A DNA stretch of 14,146 bases, from assembly GCA_900545905.1 (NCBI GenBank), contig URBA01000013.1, positions 1-14,146 of the forward strand. The letters run 5' to 3'. The position numbers and the translations under genes were made by a program. The stretch comes from an uncultured Collinsella sp. GTDB lineage: Bacteria > Actinomycetota > Coriobacteriia > Coriobacteriales > Coriobacteriaceae. Shown here piece by piece: positions 5,935 through 12,129 of the stretch (position 1 is its first letter; each line of letters begins with the position of its first letter). The notes beneath the pieces are model-generated. The model did no database searches and was not told where the DNA came from. It saw nothing but the letters and a program-made list of their open reading frames with translations.

Positions 5935-7155
5935 CTAGTTCTCGTCCTCAAACATACCACCCGCGACGACCTCGTACATATGCTCGAGCTCCGAGCGGTC
6001 CATCAAAAGTGGAACGGGGTACAGGGGATTGGCCTCGGCATCGGCATGCGCCGCCATCTCGGGAATGTCGGAGCGGCGAATGCCCGAGACATATTTGGGG
6101 ATTCCCAGGATCTCGTTCATGCGGTCGACCCAATCGAAAAAGGCCTCGGCCGCAAGACTATCCTGCGCGGTAGCCGGCGCAATGCCCGCCATGCGAGCAA
6201 GATCGGCAAGCTTGGGGGCGGCGGCGTCACCATAAGCGCGAAGCATGTGCGGCAGGATGATCGCGTTGGCCAAACCGTGCGGAATTCCGTATCGGCCGCC
6301 CAGACTGTGCGCGATGGCATGCACATATCCGACATAGGAGCGGGTAAACGCAACGCCCGCCTTATACGCCGCCGAAAGCATATTGCGACGAGCGCGCATG
6401 TCGTCACCATGCTCATAGGCCTCGAGCAAATTGTCGTGGATAAGCTGCACCGCCTGTCGCGCCATCTTGCGCGTATAGGGCGTGGTGCTTCGCCCGATAA
6501 AGGCCTCAACGGCATGCGTCAGGGCGTCCATGCCCGTCTGCCCCGTAATGGAAGCGGGCAAGCCGCACGTAAACTCGGGGTCGTGGACTGCAAAACGCGG
6601 GATGAGCACAAAGTCGTTAATGGGGTATTTGTAGTGCGTCCCGTCATCGGTAATTACCGCCGCAAGCGTGACTTCGCTTCCCGTACCGGCGGTAGTGGGA
6701 ACGGCGATGAGCAGCGGCAGGCGACGATGAATCCGCAGCAGGCCGCGCATCTTGTTGATGGGCTTGTTTGGCTGCGCAATGCGTGCGCCCACGCCCTTGG
6801 CACAGTCCATGGCCGAGCCACCGCCAAAGCCGATAATGGCCTGGCAGGCGCTCTCTCGATACAGGGACGCCGCTTCTTCCACGTTTGAAACCGTGGGGTT
6901 TGCACGCGTTTCGGCATAGACCGTAACGCCAATCCCCCTGCATGCGAGCGCCGTCTCGAGCGGTGCCGTGAGCCCCAGACGGGCAATGCCGGGATCCGTC
7001 ACGATAAGGACCTTCTGGATCGAGCGCTTTTGAAGCACCGCGGGCACATCCTCGGCATGCTCTAAAATGCGCGGCTCGGTATAGGGCAGGATCGGCAATG
7101 CAATGCGAAAAACCGTCTGATATGTTCGGCACCAGGCACGACGGGCTAGATGCAT
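5935..7155 (-). CDS. Iron-containing (group III) alcohol dehydrogenase
   Basis: The 406-aa product has an NAD-binding N-terminal half with GFGGGSAMDCAKG at 109-121 and PTTAGTGSEVT at 153-163. The metal-binding helical half follows, with the expected iron ligands D210 and H214 in TGMDALTHAVEA, H279 in YVHAIAHSLGG and H293 in GIPHGLANA. The family interconverts alcohols and aldehydes or ketones with NAD(P)H. AAGGAG lies eight bases before the ATG at 7155, within a small AAGGA/TCCTT repeat that could partly hide it. It is the first gene of a two-gene operon with the aldehyde dehydrogenase, behind a palindromic operator candidate. Physiological direction (fermentation sink or alcohol use) cannot be decided from sequence. 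Confidence 0.92.
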   Translation of the reverse strand: MHLARRAWCRTYQTVFRIALPILPYTEPRILEHAEDVPAVLQKRSIQKVLIVTDPGIARLGLTAPLETALACRGIGVTVYAETRANPTVSNVEEAASLYRESACQAIIGFGGGSAMDCAKGVGARIAQPNKPINKMRGLLRIHRRLPLLIAVPTTAGTGSEVTLAAVITDDGTHYKYPINDFVLIPRFAVHDPEFTCGLPASITGQTGMDALTHAVEAFIGRSTTPYTRKMARQAVQLIHDNLLEAYEHGDDMRARRNMLSAAYKAGVAFTRSYVGYVHAIAHSLGGRYGIPHGLANAIILPHMLRAYGDAAAPKLADLARMAGIAPATAQDSLAAEAFFDWVDRMNEILGIPKYVSGIRRSDIPEMAAHADAEANPLYPVPLLMDRSELEHMYEVVAGGMFEDEN

Positions 7156-7173
7156 AAAGGAAACTCCTTCATT

Positions 7174-7189
7174 TGTTGATAGGTCAACA
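7174..7189 (-). promoter_or_regulatory. Palindromic operator candidate of the dehydrogenase operon
   Basis: TGTTGATAGGTCAACA is a perfect 6-bp inverted repeat with a 4-base centre, 18 bases upstream of the alcohol dehydrogenase ATG. The TTGA...TCAA form is typical of MarR-type repressor sites. A degenerate second copy (11 of 16 bases alike) lies at 7238-7253. Position just past the presumed transcription start favours repression. Confidence 0.5.
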
Positions 7190-7201
7190 TTTGCTCGCCC
7201 G

Positions 7202-7207
7202 ATTGTA
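7202..7207 (-). promoter_or_regulatory. Likely -10 box of the dehydrogenase operon
   Basis: TACAAT on the minus strand matches five of six bases of TATAAT. Transcription would start near 7195, directly before the palindrome at 7174-7189. No good -35 box is visible at the right distance. Confidence 0.4.
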
Positions 7208-7299
7208 CTCAGCGGCGGTCAAAGACGGCCTGCCAATCGTTAATCAATCAACATCTTCATATCTCAAAATTGTTTTATTAAAAATCATTCCTAATAGGC

Positions 7300-7327
7300 T
7301 TCACATTCGGTCTCATTTATGGATAAT
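7300..7327 (+). promoter_or_regulatory. Promoter candidate for the rubrerythrin gene
   Basis: TTCACA (7300-7305), a 16-base spacer and GATAAT (7322-7327) form a reasonable housekeeping promoter facing the rubrerythrin gene, in an AT-rich stretch between two divergent genes. The transcript would have a leader of about 80 bases. Confidence 0.45.
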
Positions 7328-7345
7328 AGAACTCGTCAAGACGCA

Positions 7346-7376
7346 CGTCCGGAGAGGGCCCTTACGGGACCGGACG
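7346..7376 (+). other. Leader hairpin in the rubrerythrin 5' UTR
   Basis: CGTCCGG (7346-7352) pairs perfectly with CCGGACG (7370-7376), with an inner CCC/GGG around TTAC. An alternative pairing uses CTCGTC (7332-7337) with GACGAG (7373-7378), so two mutually exclusive folds are possible. It lies 35 bases before the start codon and has no T-run, so it may stabilise mRNA or be a regulatory fold. It matches no riboswitch class that I recognise. Confidence 0.45.
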
Positions 7377-7411
7377 AGCGCACCATCGCCATCGATCGAA
7401 AGGATCGAATT

Positions 7412-7972
7412 ATGAAGTTTGTTTGCCCCGTTTGCGGTTATGTGGAAGAGTTCGACGGCGACCAGCTGCCCGAGGATTTCAAGTGCCCCCAGTGCGGCGT
7501 TCCCGGCTCTCGCTTCCTGAAGCAGGAGGAGGGCCAGCTCGAGTGGGCTGCCGAGCACGTCGTGGGCGTCGCCAAGATGGAGGGTGTCTCTGAGGACATC
7601 GTTGCCGACCTGCGCGCCAACTTTGAGGGCGAGTGCTCTGAGGTCGGTATGTACCTGGCCATGGCTCGCGTCGCTCATCGCGAGGGCTATCCCGAGATCG
7701 GCCTGTACTGGGAAAAGGCTGCCCACGAGGAGGCCGAGCATGCCGCCAAGTTCGCCGAGCTCCTGGGCGAGGTCGTGACCGACTCCACCAAGAAGAACCT
7801 CGAAATGCGCGTTGAGGCCGAGAACGGCGCCACCGCCGGCAAGACCGATCTTGCCAAGCGCGCCAAGGCCGCTGGCCTCGATGCCATCCACGACACCGTG
7901 CACGAGATGGCTCGCGACGAGGCTCGCCACGGCAAGGCTTTCGCCGGCCTGCTCAAGCGCTACTTTGGCTAA
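7412..7972 (+). CDS. Reverse rubrerythrin (N-terminal rubredoxin, C-terminal diiron ferritin-like domain)
   Basis: This 186-aa protein is an anaerobe's peroxidase: electrons pass from a rubredoxin Fe(Cys)4 site to a diiron centre that reduces hydrogen peroxide or oxygen to water. The rubredoxin module comes first, with C5-x-x-C8 (CPVCGY) and C25-x-x-C28 (CPQCGVPG). The four-helix diiron domain follows from about residue 45, with ligand-type motifs FEGE (71-74), HEEAEH (105-110) and HEMARDEARH (164-173). Classical rubrerythrin has the opposite order, so this is the reverse type described in clostridia. The ATG at 7412 is chosen because AAAGGA lies seven bases upstream and the rubredoxin motif begins at once; the in-frame ATG at 7319 would add an unrelated tail. 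Single-gene unit with its own terminator. Confidence 0.93.
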   Translation: MKFVCPVCGYVEEFDGDQLPEDFKCPQCGVPGSRFLKQEEGQLEWAAEHVVGVAKMEGVSEDIVADLRANFEGECSEVGMYLAMARVAHREGYPEIGLYWEKAAHEEAEHAAKFAELLGEVVTDSTKKNLEMRVEAENGATAGKTDLAKRAKAAGLDAIHDTVHEMARDEARHGKAFAGLLKRYFG

Positions 7973-8006
7973 GCCAGCAGCCTGAGAGATAATCTCTAGC
8001 TTCATA

Positions 8007-8037
8007 AGGCCCGGACTGCATGGTTCGGGCCTTTTTT
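8007..8037 (+). terminator. Rho-independent terminator of the rubrerythrin gene
   Basis: GGCCCG and CGGGCC (with an inner AC/GT pair and a short loop) are followed directly by TTTTTT. It lies about 35 bases after the rubrerythrin stop. This is a textbook terminator. Confidence 0.9.
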
Positions 8038-8103
8038 CGTGTCTCGAGAACTCGTAAACGCCCTGAAATAGAGCTATCTTCGGCATCGGTCTCTCGTCAA
8101 AAA

Positions 8104-8226
8104 CTAAGTGAGTAGACTTTTCGAAACTTGCCGAGCAGACCATCCGTATTGCTTTATAAAGTCACAGGTAAATGACTTGTTTCAAAACGGCCTGGTCGCC
8201 AAAGTGCCAAAAGCCTACTCACTTAG
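8104..8226 (-). repeat. 119-bp repeat element, copy A (with 12-bp perfect extended ends)
   Basis: The core 8106-8224 aligns without gaps to 9525-9643 (copy B), 96 of 119 bases identical by hand count. The ends form an inverted repeat: CTAAGTGAGTAG faces CTACTCACTTAG exactly, and after one mismatch CTTTT/AAAAG pair too. In RNA copied from the minus strand the mismatch becomes a G.U pair. A CTTTATAAAG palindrome lies in the centre. On the minus strand the far end is followed by TTTTT, so this copy could act as a terminator. The stop codon of the AbiEi-like gene lies in its first bases. Differences between the copies change the encoded residues freely and create a stop, so it is not protein-coding. 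Confidence 0.85.
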
Positions 8227-9342
8227 AACCGCAGCCGTCCACGATCGAGCTGTTTTGTGTCTAACGGGCATCTTTCCGTCAATTACTCCCAATTTTGTCC
8301 AGTCAACGAACAGTTCAGACCGGAGTAATGTCTCAGCCCTTTGCTCATCTGAGCTTTTATCACGATATTCAGCATCGAGCATCCTGCATACGGCCTTAAC
8401 GATCGCGCGGAATCTATCCTCATCCGATATCTGTCTGTGTGTCAGGAGAAGCACATCGTAGCCCATGGCCTGAAGGGCCGTCATGCGGTCAGCGTCACGC
8501 AAGCCATCCCCTGCGCGTCCGTGCGAGGCCTTTCCCTGACATTCAATGGCCACCTGTCGCCTACCGTCCGGTGAAGAAAGAAGTAGGTCGATATATACAC
8601 GGGACTTTCCCACAATCGCTCGAGCACTTGTGCTTAGCATCACTTCAACATTAAGCTCTATGCCGCAAAAACCTTCGCCTCCCAGGGATCGCGGCAGTGC
8701 AAGTAGCAAATACGCCTCGACCTCAAAAGGCGACGCGGCACCCAATGGAACGAATTGCGATACCGCCATAAATCTATTGCCGTAACGCATCCCGCAAACA
8801 TCTGAACAAAAACGGTCAAGATCTCCGCCCAAAACCAAAGCGTCTCGACGCCATAAATTTGAGGCGGTGCCGTCCTCGGACGGGCAGCGCACCCAACCGA
8901 ACGTTGTCGAAATCGCGCCCGAATCAATTGCACGCGAAAGCTCCGCCTCAAGTGCCGCCGGCAGGGCACACACCGCAAACAAGCCACACATCTCCGCCAA
9001 TACCAAAAGAAGCTGAAGATCCGTCAGATGCCGCAACATGATGAATGCCGTCAGTAGAGGAGACGTAATCAAAACCCCATACTCCGTTTCCAGCACGGAT
9101 TCCCTGGGAAGCTCACCAAGAAACAGCCGCTGCCTAATGCTGGCAGGACAAGTCCGTTTGTTTCTTGTCTGAACCAATGTATACAACGGAAAACCGAGCG
9201 CGACCGCAGCCGTCGGGTTGCGGGCGAGATCATATCGCTGCCGGTCTTCTTCCGGTCGTGGAAGCGGCGGACACAAAGCGCGGACTTGAGGAGGCAAACG
9301 CCAGTACCTAAAAGCTGATATGTCACAAAGTAGATCCTTCAT
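8215..9342 (-). CDS. AbiEi-like protein with C-terminal PD-(D/E)xK / DUF559-like nuclease region
   Basis: The 375-aa product has an N-terminal part (about 1-140) loosely like AbiEi-type type IV antitoxin regulators, with a helical stretch ITSPLLTAFIMLRHLT. The C-terminal part (about 200-325) looks like a Vsr/DUF559-type nuclease: Glu208 in SPFEVEAYLL, Asp252 in VYIDLLLSS, AIECQGK with Glu267 and Lys271, and DADRMTALQAMGYDVLLLT. The spacing D...E-x-Q-G-K departs from strict E-x-K, so activity is uncertain. The ATG at 9342 is used; the GTG two codons upstream is equally possible, and neither has a clear ribosome site. It ends LSE-stop inside repeat A. No AbiEii toxin gene is next to it. Family assignment is by pattern only. 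Confidence 0.6.
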   Translation of the reverse strand: MKDLLCDISAFRYWRLPPQVRALCPPLPRPEEDRQRYDLARNPTAAVALGFPLYTLVQTRNKRTCPASIRQRLFLGELPRESVLETEYGVLITSPLLTAFIMLRHLTDLQLLLVLAEMCGLFAVCALPAALEAELSRAIDSGAISTTFGWVRCPSEDGTASNLWRRDALVLGGDLDRFCSDVCGMRYGNRFMAVSQFVPLGAASPFEVEAYLLLALPRSLGGEGFCGIELNVEVMLSTSARAIVGKSRVYIDLLLSSPDGRRQVAIECQGKASHGRAGDGLRDADRMTALQAMGYDVLLLTHRQISDEDRFRAIVKAVCRMLDAEYRDKSSDEQRAETLLRSELFVDWTKLGVIDGKMPVRHKTARSWTAAVLSE

Positions 9343-9383
9343 AGGCACAGGAAAACACGAATTTCAACCCAGTCAGTCACGCA

Positions 9384-9401
9384 TTGGCGCGAACGCGCCA
9401 A
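9384..9401. promoter_or_regulatory. Perfect 18-bp palindrome upstream of the AbiEi-like gene
   Basis: TTGGCGCGAACGCGCCAA is self-complementary with a 2-base centre and lies about 40 bases before the AbiEi-like start. The tight centre argues for a protein-binding operator rather than an RNA hairpin. AbiEi-type proteins are known to bind inverted repeats at their own promoters, so autoregulation is a reasonable inference. Confidence 0.45.
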
Positions 9402-9425
9402 AAATGGTGCCGAACGGACTGCCAA

Positions 9426-9491
9426 GTTTTCAACAGCCCTCCCCAACTGGCCAAAAGCTTGCCGAGAGCTGGACGAAGTTCTGTTGAAAAC
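9426..9491. repeat. 11-bp perfect inverted repeat bounding a 66-bp segment
   Basis: GTTTTCAACAG (9426-9436) is matched exactly by CTGTTGAAAAC (9481-9491). On the plus strand the second arm is followed by CCCCATTTTTTC, so a plus-strand transcript would meet a terminator-like T-run. The segment between repeat B and the AbiEi-like gene has no gene of its own. Confidence 0.45.
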
Positions 9492-9524
9492 CCCATTTTT
9501 TCTCATGCAGAAGCTTTGCGCGAC

Positions 9525-9645
9525 AAGTGAGTAGACTTTTTTGAACATCCCGAGCAGCCCGGTCATCCTGCTTTTCAAAACCGCAGGTAGATAGCTTGTT
9601 ACAAAACTGCCTGGTCGCCAAAGTTCCAAAAGCCTACTCACTTAG
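9525..9645 (-). repeat. 119-bp repeat element, copy B
   Basis: Core 9525-9643 matches copy A (8106-8224) over its full length with 23 substitutions and no gaps. AAGTGAGTAG and CTACTCACTT form the perfect terminal inverted repeat, extended by the same CTTTT/AAAAG pairing after one mismatch. A CCTGC/GCAGG hairpin replaces the central palindrome of copy A. The stop codon of pdxR lies in its right end. Unlike copy A, the far end is followed by GTCGCGC and not by a T-run. Confidence 0.85.
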
Positions 9646-11073
9646 GTTGCAGAGTGCTCCCATTAGCTGCGATTCCAAGGTATTTAGCGCTTTTGAACTC
9701 AAATCGTCATACTGAACAAGAATTTGACTTGAGTTTTCAGGGACAAATGCGCCATCGGCACACCAATAACAGTCACTGATATCGACAAAAGGGATACTCG
9801 AGCGCGTGAGGGCCCGCACAAAAGAGCTTCCGCCCGCTCCGCGCTCCGCAACCACGGTGCAGTAAAGGCCCGCGTCTGCATGTTCGATCGAGACCTCCCC
9901 TGCCGGAAACGCTTTCCGCACAAGCGACGTCAGGCCATCACGCGCCTCGCGAGCACGAACGCGCACGCGGTTCACATGTCGCTCGTAATCACCCGATTCC
10001 AGCAAACGCGCCAAGGCAACCTGATCAACAGAACTTACCGACGAGGCGTAGAAACCAAGGTTGCGTTTAAACCTCTCCATTAGTTCATCGGGCAGCACCA
10101 TGTACGCCAAACGTAACGCCGATGAAAGGCTCTTCGAAAACGTGTTGGTGTAGATAACCGACTGGGCGGCATCGATCGACGCGAGCGCGGGAATCGGCTT
10201 GCCGGCAAGGCGAAACTCACAATCAAAGTCGTCTTCGATGAGATACCGACCTGGCCGCTCGGCGGCCCAGCTCAGCAACGCATAGCGACGTGCAATGCTC
10301 GTCACAAGACCGGTCGGATACTGATGAGACGGCATCAAGTGAAGGACATCGGTCCCGCTTTTCTGCAGAGTGCTCAAGTCCACGCCCTCATCATCCAACG
10401 GGATATGTCGTACTTGGCAGCCCATAGCCTGATAGATACGCGTCAGACGCAAATAGCCCGGGTCCTCAACGGCATACACCTTGTCGGCTCCAAGCAACTG
10501 AACCAACATGGTATCGAGCAGCTGGGCGCCTGCACCGATAACAATGTTGTTGGGGTCGACATTCATGCCCCTTGTCCCACGCAGATGGTGAGCAATTGCG
10601 CGTCGCAGCCGAGCGGTGCCCTGCGCCGGTGCGGGCGAAAAGATTTCGCGCTCATCTTCGGATGCCAGCGTCGCCCGTAGTGCGCTTTGCCAAAGCCGCG
10701 CCGCCTCCAAAGCGGAAGGAGAAAGTGCGTCGAATCGCTCTGCCTGCCCCATGGCATCATGCGCGCTGGGACCAACAGGGACAGCATCTCGGTCGATATC
10801 CCCCGCAGCCAAAGCCAAAACCGGCGCATCCGGAAGCTCGCACGCGTAGTAGCCACGACGCGGCATTGAGCAAATATAGCCCTCGGCAAGTAACTGGCTA
10901 TATGCATTCTCGATGGTAATGACACTGATACCCAGATGACTCGCAAAGGCGCGCTTAGACGGCAGATGCTCCCCCGCCGCAATACGGCCAGCAACAATAT
11001 CATCGCGAATTTGCTGGTAAACATACTCATAAAGCGATGCTTCGCCGCGATTTTCCAAATTGTAGTCAAGCAT
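9634..11073 (-). CDS. pdxR: PdxR-type MocR regulator (GntR winged helix fused to aminotransferase-like domain)
   Basis: The 479-aa protein joins a GntR winged-helix DNA-binding domain (about residues 13-80: LPSKRAFASHLGISVITIENAY) to a fold-type I aminotransferase-like domain (about 115-475). The PLP-binding lysine is K314 in NTFSKSLSSALRLAYM; DDFDCEF at 281-287 and HQYPTG at 250-255 are further PLP-site motifs. MocR proteins of the PdxR group sense PLP and activate pdxST, which lies directly opposite here, so the symbol is well supported. The ATG at 11073, with AGGTGG eight bases upstream, is preferred to a TTG at 11106. The last codons (LSE-stop) are supplied by the end of repeat B. Confidence 0.9.
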   Translation of the reverse strand: MLDYNLENRGEASLYEYVYQQIRDDIVAGRIAAGEHLPSKRAFASHLGISVITIENAYSQLLAEGYICSMPRRGYYACELPDAPVLALAAGDIDRDAVPVGPSAHDAMGQAERFDALSPSALEAARLWQSALRATLASEDEREIFSPAPAQGTARLRRAIAHHLRGTRGMNVDPNNIVIGAGAQLLDTMLVQLLGADKVYAVEDPGYLRLTRIYQAMGCQVRHIPLDDEGVDLSTLQKSGTDVLHLMPSHQYPTGLVTSIARRYALLSWAAERPGRYLIEDDFDCEFRLAGKPIPALASIDAAQSVIYTNTFSKSLSSALRLAYMVLPDELMERFKRNLGFYASSVSSVDQVALARLLESGDYERHVNRVRVRAREARDGLTSLVRKAFPAGEVSIEHADAGLYCTVVAERGAGGSSFVRALTRSSIPFVDISDCYWCADGAFVPENSSQILVQYDDLSSKALNTLESQLMGALCNLSE

Positions 11074-11084
11074 GAGTTTGCCAC

Positions 11085-11128
11085 CTGACCTTATCGAGCT
11101 GTTCAATCTGGTATTAGGCTGACCTTAT
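11085..11128. promoter_or_regulatory. PdxR-binding site candidate: direct repeats between pdxR and pdxS
   Basis: CTGACCTTAT occurs twice in the same orientation, at 11085-11094 and 11119-11128, 34 bp apart. Known PdxR proteins bind paired direct repeats in the pdxR/pdxST intergenic region. The AT-rich TTATTATTAT next to the second copy may hold a -10 box, but promoter boxes for either gene are not clear. Confidence 0.5.
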
Positions 11129-11218
11129 TATTATCTCGAAAACTGAGTATTTTGCCATACCCAGCTCCCCGATAGGATGTTCCGTCAAGCAATGCACATG
11201 CCAACCAAGGGAGCAACC

Positions 11219-12109
11219 ATGGCAGAACAGACCAGCAAGGCCGATCGCGTCAAACTCAATCGCGAACTCGCGCAGATGCTCAAGGGCGGCGTCATCATGG
11301 ACGTCACCACGCCCGAGCAAGCACGCATCGCCGAGGAGGCGGGCGCCTGCGCCGTCATGGCGCTCGAGCGCATCCCGGCCGACATCCGCGCCGCAGGCGG
11401 CGTCTCGCGCATGAGTGATCCCAAGATGATCAAGGGCATCCAAAAAGCTGTCTCCATCCCCGTTATGGCCAAGTGCCGCATCGGCCACATTGTCGAGGCG
11501 CAGATCCTGCAGGCCATCGAAATCGACTACATCGACGAATCCGAGGTCCTCTCCCCCGCCGATGATGTCTATCACATCGACAAGACCCAGTTTGACGTGC
11601 CATTTGTCTGCGGCGCCCGCGATCTGGGCGAGGCGCTGCGCCGTGTTGCCGAGGGCGCCACTATGATTCGCACCAAGGGTGAGCCGGGTACGGGCGACGT
11701 CGTTCAGGCCGTGCGTCACATGCGCAAGATCCAAAAGCAGATCCGCGACGTTGTTGCCCTGTGCGACGACGAGCTCTTTGAGGCAGCCAAGCAACTGCAG
11801 GTTCCGGTCGAGCTGGTACGCGAGGTCCATGCCACGGGCAAGCTTCCCGTCGTGAACTTTGCCGCCGGCGGCGTAGCGACCCCGGCCGATGCCGCGCTGA
11901 TGATGCAGCTGGGCGCCGAGGGCGTCTTTGTTGGCTCGGGCATCTTTAAGAGCGGCGACCCCGCCAAGCGCGCCGCTGCCATCGTCAAGGCCGTGGCAAA
12001 CTTCACCGATGCCAGGCTCATCGCCGAGCTTTCGGAGGACCTGGGCGAGGCCATGGTGGGCATTAACGCCGACGAAATCGAGATTATCATGGAAGAGCGC
12101 GGGCGCTAG
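11219..12109 (+). CDS. pdxS: PLP synthase subunit PdxS (pyridoxal 5'-phosphate synthase, lyase subunit)
   Basis: PdxS builds PLP from ribose 5-phosphate, glyceraldehyde 3-phosphate and ammonia in the DXP-independent route. The 296-aa product is a near-perfect family member with a (beta/alpha)8 barrel: Asp28 in GGVIMDV, the Schiff-base Lys85 in MAKCRIGH, and Lys153 in RTKGEPGTG, which carries the intermediate to the second site. FAAGGVATPADAALMMQLG and GVFVGSGIF form the phosphate-binding end. The ATG at 11219 follows AAGGGAG by five bases; the in-frame upstream ATG at 11177 lacks a ribosome site. It is the first gene of pdxS-pdxT, 20 bases before pdxT, divergent from its likely activator pdxR. 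Confidence 0.98.
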   Translation: MAEQTSKADRVKLNRELAQMLKGGVIMDVTTPEQARIAEEAGACAVMALERIPADIRAAGGVSRMSDPKMIKGIQKAVSIPVMAKCRIGHIVEAQILQAIEIDYIDESEVLSPADDVYHIDKTQFDVPFVCGARDLGEALRRVAEGATMIRTKGEPGTGDVVQAVRHMRKIQKQIRDVVALCDDELFEAAKQLQVPVELVREVHATGKLPVVNFAAGGVATPADAALMMQLGAEGVFVGSGIFKSGDPAKRAAAIVKAVANFTDARLIAELSEDLGEAMVGINADEIEIIMEERGR

Positions 12110-12129
12110 TCCAGCAGAAAGGATCGCAC

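Noticed and set aside
9455..9470. Possible third, degenerate copy of the 119-bp repeat (CTTGCCGAG and CCAAAAGC matches)
   Set aside because: Only two matches of eight or nine bases in the wrong order; chance matches of this size are expected in 14 kb.
9500..9641. Short protein frame across repeat B (starting VSRLLELWRPG)
   Set aside because: Copy A differs by many residue changes and an internal stop in the same frame, so the repeat is not coding.
8104..9645. Reading the repeats as integron attC sites
   Set aside because: The ends lack the RYYYAAC/GTTRRRY core sites and no integrase gene is in the window; only the gene-plus-repeat layout is similar.
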